From: Stereum hirsutum FP-91666 SS1
Taxonomy: Eukaryota > Basidiomycota > Agaricomycetes > Russulales > Stereaceae
DNA: 64,000 bases
Direction: 5' to 3'
Assembly: GCF_000264905.1 (NCBI RefSeq)
Contig: NW_006763144.1
Span: 434,001-498,000, forward strand
The position numbers and the translations under genes were made by a program. Each line of letters begins with the position of its first letter. The first letter of the stretch is position 1. Below, in pieces: positions 1 through 11,431 of this stretch. The notes below the pieces were generated by a model, which saw nothing but the letters and a program-made list of their open reading frames with translations, did not search any database and had not been told where the DNA came from.

Positions 1-1256
1 CTGGATAAAGGATCAAAGAAGAGTCGCAGACCCAATATCTGTTCAACACGATTGGTCAGAGCGGTTCGAGACTTGTATAGTGAGTGTGTGCGGGCTACAT
101 ACATATCAATTGGACCCTCGAGCCCAAGTATGCTCTGAGTGCTTTCTTTCTTGTAGTTGAAGACAATGTCTGCGCCAAGGCTGCGAACGAAGTCGCATTT
201 CTCGTCGCTACCGGCGGATGCGATCACTTTCAACCCATCACGTTTGGCCAATTGAACAACAAGGCTACCAACAGGACCACCTGAGAATCAGAGTGAGCGT
301 CGAGCAACAAGGGTGTATGGCATATATCCCTACCTGCAGTGGTGACGAAGACTGTTTCGCCCTGGATACAGCGATTGTCAGTTAACGGCGAGCACTCATT
401 CATTAGTGTGACTCGCCTTCTTCGCAGCAGAAAACTTTCTCCAGCCACAGTATGCTAAATATGGATGGTTAGTGAGCTTGAGATTGGTCACAGCCGGTTC
501 AACCTACCCGTCTGACCTGCGACGATTGCGACTGTTACGTTGGAGTAAGAGGGGCCATCAGAACATGAACACTTGCCTGGCATCCCCAAGGTACCGACAT
601 ATAGACTCCACGGCAGGCCAGCGTTCTCTAGATTTCTGAGCCCATTAGTCTGTCCATAAACAGCGTACTCCTCAAAAGCTGATACGAAGGGGCAATGTAA
701 GTCACGGAATAGTCGGTCACAAGTACGATGTACTCACAAAGCATTCCATAAACATGGTCTCCCTTCTGGAAAGCAGTGGTTTCGCTTCTGAGGACAACGC
801 CGATTCCATAGTTCGAAACACTGTGGTCTGATTGTGGGTAAAACGACTCTCAAGACCATGTAGAATAGACCTACGGGTTTCCGATGGAGAACGCGTACTG
901 TGGAAGCACGCATGCAGAACGTAAGTTTAAGACTACGACCTCGAGATGCATAACTTGGATACTTACGGTGGAGGGTACCTTTGCCCCAGATCCACCCATC
1001 CTACCTCTGATGAGGACGTCGATGGAAAGCACTAGCGTCTTCACAAGAACGCCGCCATCGAGAACCACACTTTCTAGGTCGATCGTCTGGGTCGTATCAT
1101 AGACGGTTGTTTGCCCTGGGACGGGGTCACCTGGACGCCAACGGAAAGAGAAATGCACGCTACACGTTAATGGTATGTAGGCAGAAGGAGTAAAAAGCAT
1201 GTCGCACCGAAAGGGTGTTCGTTAAACAAAAGACGGGCGTTCACGATTGGCGCCAT
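1..1256 (-). CDS. NADP-dependent MDR-family reductase (PTGR/CurA type), 3' end outside window
   Basis: Zinc-independent medium-chain reductase of the prostaglandin/curcumin reductase type, expected to reduce C=C bonds of enones or enals with NADPH. Exons: 1256-1208, 1130-967, 897-875, 820-738, 678-577, 516-508, 454-417, 361-334, 280-103. The frame holds across all of them. The start reads MAPIVNARLLFNEHPFG; then come PVPGQTTVYDT, a QKGDHVYGML stretch and the Rossmann segment GGPVGSLVVQLAKRDGLKVI followed by SLGADIVFNYK. The last readable residues are EGPIDI, after which an intron appears to start near 102; the family usually continues for about 110 more residues. Exon 6 is only 9 nt, and the introns after exons 5 and 7 use GC donors (gcaagt, gcgagt). 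Family sure, substrate unknown. Confidence 0.9.
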
Positions 1257-3066
1257 CTGTAAAACTGATGAGAAATACGTACTGTTCCTCAAGATATATA
1301 CCTTCAGAAAATTGCGCTCGACTTGAGGCAAACCGAGAATGTTCATTGTGTCGCGAGCGCGGGGGTGAGTGGATACAACGATCCACTGATAAGCATAGAT
1401 CACTCAACGGTATGGTAGTCATTAGCCTGGACAAAGGAAGAAACGATCGCTAGCCGACACAACAGGTAGCGCTGACCCTGCAATACCCTGGTCAGCGCCC
1501 AAGTGTAAAGATAGGTTGTGTCGAGTGCGATACGGGGCGAGACATTGTAGGCATCAACGAAGGATGATGGAGCTCCACACCGAATTTGATGCATCCTCCT
1601 CATCGCTCACTGAGGCGATACATCCTGGTGGGACCTTCGTGGATACAGAAACATATGAATAGCTCTTTCTGACCCACAGAGGGAACAATGTGGATGTCTC
1701 TGTGGGTCGCCAATAGAGTTTCTACCATCCACCATTCTGAACGGAGCAGCTCCTCCGATGACAGCCTCTGCGGAAGTCATTTACGCTGATACAGCCTCAA
1801 GGCAGAGGAGGGGAATGGCTGGAGGATCTCATTCAACTCAAGGATTGCGTATGCTCCTGAACCCCGTCAGAGAATCTGACTTCCGTGCTTATGACTGCTC
1901 CCAACAGATGTGCAACGTACTCTCCAAGATAATTCCTCCTAGTCTTCGCTGCGACCACAACTAAACGGCCAAAATGTATTCTCATCAGGGTATACGTCTT
2001 CGGCTAGATCAAGGTACTGCTTAAACCGTCAACGAGGACTACGGCGGCCGTGCGTTGTGGGTCGAAGGAGAATGTGACGTAGATGGGAACAGGTTTGACT
2101 TGTGCATCATTCGCAACGAGACTTGACGAGGATTGTACGAATGTGAGCCAAAAACTTCTTGGGAGTGGAGTATGCTTTTGATGGAATATACAAGGGACCA
2201 AACGAATTGAGACCAAAGCTGGTCGAAGCACAAAGCAAGAAGAGAAAATCGTGTACAGTACGTGGCTCATTCAAAGCGGCCCCAGGCCGGTATCCTCCGT
2301 GTCGCCACAATCCTACATGGAACTGGCCACATTGGGTAAGCTTCGACCTTAGCACCTATACTAGCTGTAGCACACCATGATACAGCCTTCACGTAATTCA
2401 ACCAGAACATGAAGGTGTTACGGATATGATGCGCCACATCACGAAAGCTGGAACGACCGCGGTAAAGAAATATGGGAGTTTGACGGGAACCCCTAAATAG
2501 TAGTTTCCTTGCGCAAGGAACAGACGAGAAATGATTCGACGAAGCGCAAAGAGCGCGAGCCTGAGGAGAAATTGGATTGCACCACAAGACAGCAGTAGGT
2601 AATACAAGTACAAGCAGACAGCGCGACGACACGACGATGATGGAGCAGAAAATAGAATGATACAGGAGCAGATGATACATGAATGCGAACGACAAAATAC
2701 ATGAGTGTGAGCGACAAACAATACATGATACAAAAAGAAAGAGAAAAGGGAGATAGAGCTGGGTGGAAATTGCGAGAGCAAGTAGGATGAGATAGAGAAT
2801 AGACACGAAGAATGAGGAATACAAAGACAATAAGTGAGGACATAAAAATGAGCAAGGACGGCAACGAGACAGCGATGATGCGTGAGACATCAGGGCGAGG
2901 GAAAACAATAAACGAGGCAACATGACGAGCAAGACAGACGACCGATAGAAACGAGGAGACAACGACACTGAGAACGATTGTCCGAGCGAGAAACAATTGA
3001 CGAGACGAGATAGAACAGACGTATAACACGACGAACCTTTTTCGCGACCTCCCCAATCCGCCTTCC
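1257..3066. other. intergenic stretch without a supported gene
   Basis: The part next to 3066 (about 2400-3066) is pyrimidine rich on the minus strand and looks like the 3' UTR of the HMG-box gene. The remainder holds scattered short open frames on both strands with no motif or consistent splice pattern I can recognise. A small or degraded minus-strand gene between 1400 and 2400 cannot be excluded. Confidence 0.5.
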
Positions 3067-4566
3067 TCACCTTCTCCAAGGAAAAACACCCGTAAACGAA
3101 TCGTACACCTCCTGCGACCAACCCGCAGCACCTTGGCTTGGGCTCATCATCCACGAGAATGGATCAAAAATGGATCCCTGAGACGTTTCAGCAGTTGGAA
3201 TGGGCCAAGTGTCCGCTTGGGGAGCTACTGGGGAGTACCCAGGGTGGTGATGGTACATAGGTGCGTCCCCGTGGTCGTAAGCAGAGGTCGCAAATGCGTC
3301 TTCGTTGATGTACGGGCCGAAGACTCGGCCTGGATCAAGGTTCCGTTGGGAGACACGAGCGTCGGATTGCGAAGTCGCTGGTGGGTGCGACGATGTGCTT
3401 GGGAGCGGAGAGGGGGGAGGGAACGTCGAAAAAGGAGGCAGAGAGAATGGGACGTTGGGTGGTGACGAGTTAGGCTGCTGGGCAATCGGAGCATTGTCCC
3501 AGCTCGCCGACGGTGACGCATACGGGGAATAACTCCGACCACCCCCGCGTACATCATGATGTGGGCTATCAGCCTGTGGGGCGAGCGGTGGCGCGATGTA
3601 CGAGATAGTGGGAAGGGAGGCGGGGGCAGAGGCGGCGCGATAGTAGGTGCGCGAGAATGGTTCACGGGCGGACGAACCGCCTTCGTGCGCCACGCGAGCG
3701 CCTGGGGTGGCATACAAAGGGGGAGTCGGGGAAGCTGGTGCGACGGCGACAGTGACAGCGGGGCGTGGTGAAGTGGTGGTATGCGGGAACGAGGTATGGG
3801 TGGCCGAGGTGGAAGCAATGACGGGCGCGGGTGCTGCTGAGGATGGGAAGGCTGATGATGACGCCGCGTCGTCGTACGAGCCCTGAAAGTGTGATCCGCC
3901 AGGGGCGGAAGTGGGAGGATGGGAAGTGACGGGATTGGGTTGGTGCGAATAATCCTGCCGCGTGCAATCGTCGGGGATATAGGACGAAAGTTGACATTCC
4001 CCGATTTCGACCGTTTTTCCTGGCGTTGGGCTTGAATATGGCGCCTTTTCCCTTCTGTCGTGAGACGTTTTCACCCGTCTCTGTGGTCCAGCAGAGCCTC
4101 TCCCGCCATCTGCCTCGTCAACTTCCGGACGCGTGTGAAGTTTCCTCTGTGGCCGAAAGACATAGAGAGGGAAAAAGTCGATATGTGTCTCCTTGATCTT
4201 CTGGGCCATTTCTTCTATGGGTCGTCTCTCTGCAGCTGAAAGGTGGCGCCAGATCGTTCCGGCAATCCTCCCCCAGCCTTCTTCGCTCGGCGCTTTAGCG
4301 CCTAACCGTGCCAAAGCAGCGAGAAAGACCATGAAGGAGTTGGGGTTTCGAGGTGGTTGTTTGTCTGGGGAATATTTTTCGTGGTTCTGGTACTTTTTGA
4401 GGCAGTTCTCGTAGACCTGTAAAAGCTACATATCAAATAGAGTTCGCGGCACAAAAAGAGCGGTAATGTGGCTTACTGCGTTAAGGTGTGTGATGGTGAC
4501 GAGGTGGATGGCGTACCAGGCCATCCACTCAGTGATTTGCGCGGCGGAGGCCACGAATTCAGTCAT
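3067..4566 (-). CDS. HMG-box transcription factor
   Basis: Sequence-specific DNA-binding protein, presumably nuclear. Two exons: 4566-4477 (30 codons, MTEFVASAAQITEWM...) and 4416-3067, total 479 aa. The intron has a gtaagc donor and a tttacag acceptor. The HMG box runs from about residue 51 to 115: PRNPNSFMVFLAALARLG, then IWRHLSAAERRPIEEMAQ and ending HIDFFPLYVFRPQRK. The W and the basic FRPQRK end fit the MATA/SOX-like single-box class. Residues 120 to the end are Ser/Pro/Thr rich and probably disordered, ending SWSQEVYDSFTG-like. The start was chosen as the first ATG that keeps the frame through the intron. Target genes cannot be told; a role in mating or development would be inference. 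Confidence 0.82.
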
Positions 4567-5233
4567 GATGAGGTGTACTTACAAGTTTAGGGAGAAGAGG
4601 TAGGGTCAAGTGATTGTCTTGGAGTCGACGCAGAAAGAGAATCAGATGACGAGTATCGAGTGCAATATCAGAGGCTATCAGCTTGCGTACCCCAAGTTGG
4701 GAATCGAGTACGAAGAGGAGGAGGGGGTGCAGATTATGACTTGAACCGCCCATAAAGACACTCCATTTATGCTCCCGCAGCCACCCGGGCATCATAGCCA
4801 AAATCCCAAGCCCATCGAAAGAGACTCATGGCCGAAGTACATCTAGCACCAATGCCGTACCAGAGCACCTCGTATTTTCGAAGTTACCAAAAGCGATGGG
4901 TCAGAGCGAAGCGGGCGCTGGTGTAGGAGGAGGCCTAAAGCGGGAAGTCTTCGTTAAAAAGGAAATACGGCCGTGGGTAGCAATTTCGCCTCGAGGCTGG
5001 AGGCGGCGAAGCTGTGGTATGGGGAGTACGCGGAGGTGTGTGGCGGCCCTAGGATCCCCCAAGAAAGGGAACTTTCAACTTAGGACGAGAGGCGTTCCCA
5101 TGCCAGTGCATCAAGCTGAGGTCCAAAAAGTTGCCAAAAGTGGTTGGGTCCTAGGCTCCCAGCTAGCCCTCACGCACAGAGTTTCCTTATTCAACCAGAC
5201 AAGGTGAGCCGTGCAAAGCCGAGAGACGTGCCA

Positions 5234-5277
5234 GTGGTGGTGGTGGTGGTGGTGGTGGTGGTGGTGGTGGTGGTGGT
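5234..5277. repeat. (GTG)n microsatellite
   Basis: About 15 uninterrupted copies of GTG/TGG. It opens long His, Pro or Trp runs in several frames, none of which belongs to a believable gene. Confidence 0.95.
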
Positions 5278-5314
5278 TCGAATGCAAGTCGAACGGCGCC
5301 ACAGAGCTGGCGGT

Positions 5315-5362
5315 ACGGTTCGACGACCGGCCTTTTTCCGGGCCGGTCTGCAACCGAACCGT
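5315..5362. repeat. imperfect inverted repeat / hairpin
   Basis: Left arm acggttc-gacg-accggcc and right arm ggccggt-ctgcaacc-gaaccgt face each other around a short T-rich loop. It could be a terminator-like hairpin or a transposon footprint; no direct repeats around it were found. Confidence 0.6.
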
Positions 5363-6411
5363 TTGTGCCACGAATGTGGCCCACGAGTTCTCTCGAGTTC
5401 AACCTCCATCCTCATCGATTCATCCTCGTTCTCCACAGTCAACCATCAACCTCTCTGCATCTTGACTGAAACCTAACAGAAACCTAACAAAGCGTCTCGG
5501 CTCCCCAAGTAATGAAATTTTTTCAACCTGTGCATTTATGCTCGCTTCAAGCTCGCTTGTTGCTTGTTCGCCGCATTCAGATGCACCGACATCGTACTGG
5601 AACTGAAGTAGGCAATTTCGCACAGTCCACTAGTAGCAGTGCCTCCCCTCGGCTTGACTTACGTGGCCCGTGAACTGCTTCTCCGTGATGCCTCTGAGAG
5701 ATGAGCTGGGTCACGACTCGGATTTGCTTTGCTTGCTCGGGACCACGCAGTTCGAACCACCGGACCCCCCATCTGACCGCTCGGGAATATTTCTTTGTTC
5801 CTAACGAGTCTATCATCCTCCATCCACGCGTTTGGTGGCGCATATTACTATCAGTGTCCTACTCGTCGTCGTCTCTCCGCCAATATTCTGCACTGCCGAC
5901 TTTGTGGCCCTGGAACACATCCCGCCGTGCCGTCGATGCGTTACTGCGCAGTTCAGGGGACTATCACAGTACTGCCCGTGATTTACACCCCTGATGGACC
6001 ATATTTCATCTCATCGTGAAGTCCGCCACATAACCGATCCTCGGTTCTCGCCCAGGGGAAACTGGGCGCCATTGTATTGTGTGCGATCTTAGTTAAACCA
6101 CTTTCCGAGTCGAAGCGCACAATCATCCATCATGTACGAGAGGGTTCATTACCAGCTCAAAAAACACGCCAACCAAGGTCCACGTCGGTACGCCACATAA
6201 CACAACAATACGCCACACAACGCAACACTTGATTCTCGCTATACGAAATAATCGCACAAAGACAGATACGGACAGCCGCGAGCGATCATGATAATCCCGA
6301 ACCGAACCAGACCTCCCCACTCAACTCGACCCAAACATCGCTCCTCCTATCAACGCACCCCAAACCCCCCTAACGAACCATCCCACAGCCTTTCCCGCCA
6401 CTTCCCCTCCT

Positions 6412-7323
6412 CTAAGCCTTCGCACCTCCCTCTGGCTGAGACTGACCCTGGGGCTGAGGCTGACCCTGGGGCTGAGGCTGAGGCTCAGACTGCGCCTCAC
6501 TCGCCGCAGGCGGCGTCGACCCCCCATTCTGGTTCTGATAATCCGCATTCTTGATGAACCTCTTCATCTTCATCTGCTTGCCATCCTTACTCTTAAGATC
6601 CTCGGGGACGTCAGCCTCGGGGCTGGGACCGACGGGGGTCGTAGGTGCAGGCGAGGGCTGAGCGCGTCTGACAGAGTCGGGTGTGGACATCGACGGGGAA
6701 GATGGGGCAGAGGGGAAGAAGCGACGAACGGCATCAGCGGCGGGGGCGGGAGGTTGCATGTTCATGCCTTGGTGGCCTTCACCTTGGGATTGAGGGGTGG
6801 CGAGGGCATTAGGAACGGGGAGAGAGGGAGCGGGAGGAGTGTTGTCGGATTGGCGACGACGGCCGGGGATGGTAGGGTCTGAACCGACGAAGGGGGCGGA
6901 GGGCGGGATCTTGTTCTTACGAACAGGAACCGTGGGGTCCGAACCAACGAACGGAGCAGCAGGAGGGAGGACCTTGCTCCTACGAACGGGGATCGTAGAG
7001 TCCGAGCCGATGAAAGGCATAGAGGGAGGAACGATCCTCGATCGCTCCTCATAGTCGTAGGTGGAGTGATCGTCGCTGTTGTCGGCGGAATCGGGCTGCA
7101 TGGCGCCGGTAAGACTAGAATCGAACGCGCGGCGGAATTTCTTGAAGTCTTCTTCTGCGCTTCCGGGGAAACGAGTGGGCGGGAGCGGTGCACGTTTGGC
7201 GGGTTGGTTATTGGTGTTGTTTTGCGGGACAGCGGTGAAGTCGACGACGGGGGCGGCGAGGGCGGTGGCGCCCCAGTTCAGGACGAAGAGGGCGGCGGGG
7301 ATAGTTATATAGTTGAAACGCAT
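6412..7323 (-). CDS. secreted protein with three 21-residue repeats and basic cleavage-like sites
   Basis: Single-exon gene, 303 aa. Residues 1-23 form a signal peptide (hydrophobic core ALFVLNWGATALA, then AP). A KR pair follows at 43-44. Residues 95-157 are three tandem units of exactly 21 residues built on PP-x-x-PF-(I/V)-GSD-x-T-(I/V)-P and ending RR, RK and RRR; at DNA level this is 3 x 63 nt (6853-7041). The C-terminal third is Pro/Gln/Gly rich with PQPQGQPQPQG. Secretion followed by Kex2-type processing would release near-identical proline-rich peptides, as in fungal Kex2-processed repeat proteins; that role is inference. It may instead be a structural cell-surface protein. I recognise no conserved domain. 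Confidence 0.8.
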   Translation of the reverse strand: MRFNYITIPAALFVLNWGATALAAPVVDFTAVPQNNTNNQPAKRAPLPPTRFPGSAEEDFKKFRRAFDSSLTGAMQPDSADNSDDHSTYDYEERSRIVPPSMPFIGSDSTIPVRRSKVLPPAAPFVGSDPTVPVRKNKIPPSAPFVGSDPTIPGRRRQSDNTPPAPSLPVPNALATPQSQGEGHQGMNMQPPAPAADAVRRFFPSAPSSPSMSTPDSVRRAQPSPAPTTPVGPSPEADVPEDLKSKDGKQMKMKRFIKNADYQNQNGGSTPPAASEAQSEPQPQPQGQPQPQGQSQPEGGAKA

Positions 7324-7452
7324 GGTTCGTCAACGGAGGGGGAGGGAGAGTAGGGGCTAGGCTGTGGACTCGGCGGGCGAGTTGGTCTTGAGGAGATGGT
7401 AGAATGAAGGCGGGCAGGAAGACCTGGGGACATTCGACCTGGACATATAGGG

Positions 7453-7460
7453 CTTATATA
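7453..7460 (-). promoter_or_regulatory. TATA box of the secreted repeat protein gene
   Basis: TATATAAG on the minus strand about 130 bp upstream of the ATG at 7323. Distance allows a 5' UTR of roughly 100 nt. Confidence 0.55.
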
Positions 7461-7924
7461 TGTGTGACTTGACAGTCCAGAGAACTGAATGAAGCGTCAC
7501 GAATTCAACATTTGTGACCGAGTGCAAGTCGAGAGGAGCGCGAGCAAGACACGATCAGTCTCCGAAGTTGTTGAACTTGATGGTCGGAGCCGCTGGCGAA
7601 GCCGGAAGCAGAATGCACATTAATAGCACCAGCTCAGAATCCCTGGAGAAATTAAATCCTCAGAATTTGTTGGCTAGAAGACACGGGGATCTTAACCTCA
7701 GAGCAAGTTCATTGTTCAAAGCACAGGGAGAGCTGAACAGAGAACAGCGAACACGAGGCGTCGAGGAAGGCAGGCGTGGGCGTGGGCGGTCATGTGACCG
7801 ACGTTGAGACCCAAACCGTCCTCACCTTTGGGATTGCCTAAACCGAGCGGCTCTCAGGCTCTCTCTCCGTCCTCTGTTACGCCGTCTTCGCTTCTCTCTC
7901 CCTCCCACAACATCGTTCCCCTCC
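7461..7924. other. divergent intergenic region
   Basis: Shared upstream region of the minus-strand secreted protein gene and the plus-strand F-box gene. No gene or repeat was recognised. The CT-rich run around 7860-7920 just before the F-box start resembles the pyrimidine tracts common near fungal transcription starts. Confidence 0.45.
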
Positions 7925-10900
7925 ATGCTCGTCCCCATACCCAACAAATTCGACTCTACTCAAGGCTCAACAAGCCAGAAACGGACGCTAGATCAGGACA
8001 TCGACGACGCCGACATGGTCACGGACGAACAGCCCCTTTCCAAGTATCGCCGGATCGACTACGGTTCTCAGACGTCCCCGCTTCCCATTTCGGATGAAAG
8101 CTCGGGCTCATACTTGTCTACGATGACGAGGGCTACTCTCGCCAACCTTCCAAACGACATCTTACTACTCATCTTCGCCAACGTCGACGTCAATGACATT
8201 CTCGCACTCCGCATGGTGAGCGAACCTCTCCATACCCTTTCTTTACCGGCGGCACATTCTTGAATTTCCCGCGACTGACCTTTGTTTCTCTTTTGGCTAC
8301 ATGGTTTGTTCTGTTCTTGTTGCTATGCTCTGTTCGCTGTTCGTGTGATTGTGACAGACGAACAAGCGCTTCGAGGCCGTCTCGAAAGAGAAATGGGTGT
8401 GGCTCGACGCACACCGGCGCCACGTCGTCGAACAAGGCATCCCCGGCCTCACCTCCTCCGACCTCAACTCCCTCTCGCCCGAACAGCTCGAAATCCGCGT
8501 GCTCCGAATAGCCCGCTTCCACCAGAACTGGACCTCCTCTCGCCCGCAACACCGTCGTTCCCTCGAATTCGACATCAATTGCCATCACAAACCCCTTCAC
8601 CCCACCACCTCCTCCTCTGCCCCCGACAACGCTAATGGCAATAACCTACCTCAACGGTTCGATAGCCTCGATATGGATCAAGTCACCCAGGTCTTCTTCC
8701 CCCCAGGATGTAACGGCGAACTCATCATCACCGTCATCGCGCCGCAACCTCCCGCGAACCGCAATCCCTACTTAAACCCGAACAATCCATTCCGCCACCG
8801 CATCATATGTTGGGAGGTCCCGCTGGCGTCGACGGAGGTGTTCATGTTCGCGGAGAGGACGTTGCCTGATAATTGGTTGATCGAGGGCGTCACGATCAAT
8901 GACGATGCGGAGAGCGACGCGACGTTGGCGGTCGTGTTCTCCCATGGAGATCCTAATACGTGAGTCCGTCCTTCCCATCCTTCCCTTTGTCCTATTGTTA
9001 TGTCAAACGAACAAGCCAAAGCCACCACCCTTGCGAAACGAGAACGCTGACGATCATTCTCACTTGTGCGTGTTTTGGGCGTGGCCGTGCGTGTGTCTGT
9101 CTGTCGTCTCTGCGATATGAATATCCTGGTGTGGTGTGTCACATCCCTCGACGAACAGACGCATGATCGAGGCATGGAAGCTCGACAAGTTCCACGGCCG
9201 ATTCGACGTCCTCCGTAGCGAACGCAGCCAACTCAGCCGTCTGCGCCCCCTCGTCCGTCTCTCGGGCGAATGGGTCATCCTCGGCGAGCCCGTCGCGATG
9301 TGGAGTTGGAGGGTGCCCGGGAGGTATTTTATCTTGTCGGCGCAGAATCCGAGTTTGGTGGTCAGTACCGTTCTTTCCTTGTCAATCTGTATCGTAAAGT
9401 AAGATAGACGCTTACCGCTCCTCGTTATGTTCCTCTCGCTCGTGTCCTTCATTTCATGTCCGTGCCCATGCATACGTTCCCATCCCGGTCCCCGTACGCC
9501 ACTCCTCTTCCCACACACTCCACGCCACATCCCTCCCTCCTTCCCAACCAACCCCGAACGCCCCGAACCCACCCACCCACGCCAATCCAACCCACGCCCA
9601 CCCAAACTTCCAACACACCACAGCCCAACGACATCCTAACCGCGAAGATAATCCGCCAACACATCCTCATAATCCGTCAATCCCACTTCCAACTCCTCCC
9701 CATCCCGCAATTCGATGCTCACGGACGTCAGATCCGTGTGCCTGGGGCGGTAGGAGCGTACCTCCATCTGAACGAACCGGCGAAGGAGGCGGTGGTTGTT
9801 GTTCATCGGAGTGCGGAGGGGTCGAAGTACCACCGTGCTCAGGAGGGGTCGAAATACCACGCTCAGGAGGAGGAGTCGGGGTCGAGGATGGGAGGGAAGG
9901 GGTGGGGAGGAGGGGGAGGGGGAGGGGGAGTGAAGGACCAGGATGAGGGCGAGGAAGAGAGGGATCCGTGGTTGTTCGAGCCCGTTACGGTTCTGTTACG
10001 GATGGCGAACAGCGACACGATGCAGAAATTCGATATTTATCCGCGTCGGGCGGGGCCTGAGGACTATCCACCCTCGTCTTCTTCTTCCTCCAATCCTTTC
10101 ACTCCCTCCTCTGCTGGTGGTGGCGGTATGGGGGATGGAACGCCGCAAGGACAAGGACAAGGGCAAGGGATGAAACCGGCTGCACAACTGCCGTGTCATT
10201 TCGTGGGGCAGCCGACGAGGATGATTGGTGTTACGCCTAGTTGTTCGAATTTTGTTGTGACGCCGAATGGGAAGGGGTTTTGGTTCGAGACGAGGAATGT
10301 GACGGCGTGTTGTGGTTCTCCTTCTGCCTCCTCCTCATCCACCTCATCCACCTCTTCCACCTCCTGTGCATCTGCTCCGACCTCGAGCAACAACCCCCAC
10401 GTCACCGCTTCGACTTCCTTCAACTCAAACTCATGTGCACACGCGAACACAGGCGGATGCGAAAGACATAGGACGGAGACGTACCCCGCGAGATGTCTTG
10501 TCGGGTTCGAGACGTGGTCGAGTTATGTGAGGCCGGATGCTTTGAGGGATGTTCTCTGCGGAGGTCACGGACATGGACGGGGCGGAGAGAAGAGAGGCAA
10601 GAACAAAGAGGATTTGGATTCGGATTCGGGGTGTGAGGTCGACGACGTACCTTGTTCTTCGTCTTGCTCTTCATTCCCTTTCAACCCCAACACCTCCACC
10701 TCCAACACCTCCACTAACTCCGCCTCCACCACCGCCGCCTCCTCTTCTGCTAACACATCCTTCGACCGCAGCCCCTCCTCACTCGACTCCACCCCGGGCC
10801 ACTGGGAAAACGAGCTCGTGCTCCGACGGTCCAATCCTGTCTTCACGATGCGGGTGGGGATGGGAGAGGTGGGGAGTAAGAAGTATAGGTTTGGGTGTGC

Positions 10901-10976
10901 GGATTTGGAGGATGAGGTGGGGAGGGTGGTCCTTGCGGGACGGGGGGGTAGGGTTTGGGTTTTGGATTATGTGTAG
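7925..10976 (+). CDS. F-box domain protein
   Basis: Likely substrate adaptor of an SCF ubiquitin ligase, binding Skp1 through its F-box. Exons 7925-8215, 8358-8959, 9159-9360 and 9624-10976 join in frame to 815 aa. The F-box lies at about residues 66-105: ATLANLPNDILLLIFANVDV, NDILALRM, then the first intron and TNKRFEAVSKEKWVWLD, so the motif itself confirms the first splice. The rest resembles large basidiomycete F-box proteins with a beta-rich substrate part (MDQVTQVFFPPGCNGELI, IICWEVPLASTEVFMF, EWVILGEPVAMWSWRVPG). The last exon carries Gly, Ser and Pro/Thr low-complexity inserts between conserved blocks such as FVGQPTRMIGVTPSCSNF. The third intron (about 263 nt) is the longest and its acceptor (caccacag) is the least certain site. 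Target unknown. Confidence 0.85.
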
Positions 10977-11408
10977 AGAGGGGTGGGGTGGGGATGAGGT
11001 TTGGATTTGGATTTGGGTGTGGTTTTGGGTTTGGGTTTGGGTATCATTTGGATCTGGAATTGGATGGGTGGGTGGGTCGTGCGTGGCTGGATGTGGGTAT
11101 GGGTGGTGGGATGGGAGGAAGGAGCGAGGCGGGCGATGGAGTAGTGGTGGGACGGGGACGAAGAGGAAAGGAGCTGGATGGATGGACGGGTGGGTTGATG
11201 GATGGACGTCGAGAGTGGGGAGGTGGGGGGATGTGTGCATGCGTAGGCGCGGTCGGTCAGACACAGTCGTGGCGACTTTGCAAGGCCCAGTCAGGTTGCC
11301 TCCATCCCGCGATGGTGCGACGACAGGCGACAGACGACGTGCGACGGGAATAGGAGCAAAGTCCTGGACCATTGTCCTCCAACACGAAAATCGTACTTTG
11401 CGCTCGCC

Positions 11409-11431
11409 CACACACACACACACACACACAC
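11409..11431. repeat. (CA)n microsatellite
   Basis: Uninterrupted CA dinucleotide run of about 11 copies in the region downstream of the F-box gene. Confidence 0.9.

Larger units (their letters stand above)
4567..6411. other. intergenic stretch with microsatellite and inverted repeat
   Basis: No reading frame here shows a recognisable domain or plausible splice structure. It separates the 5' end of the HMG-box gene from the 3' end of the secreted repeat protein, so it holds at least one promoter. Contents that can be named are the GTG microsatellite near 5.25 kb and the inverted repeat near 5.34 kb. Confidence 0.5.

Noticed and set aside
1..102. Possible 7-nt exon (ATATTGG) of the MDR gene near position 38
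   Set aside because: The fit to the family (IYW) is good, but the following intron would be only about 30 nt and its end lies at the window edge, so it was not annotated.
1400..2400. Possible minus-strand gene upstream of the MDR gene (short frames such as 1400-1603 and 2004-2270)
   Set aside because: I could not join the frames with believable splice sites or recognise any motif.
2267..3154. 295-codon open frame on the minus strand
   Set aside because: Overlaps the 3' end of the HMG-box gene; T/C-rich sequence without domain, best read as 3' UTR.
5191..5465. Open frames with long Trp, His, Pro or Thr runs
   Set aside because: They are translations of the GTG microsatellite in different frames.
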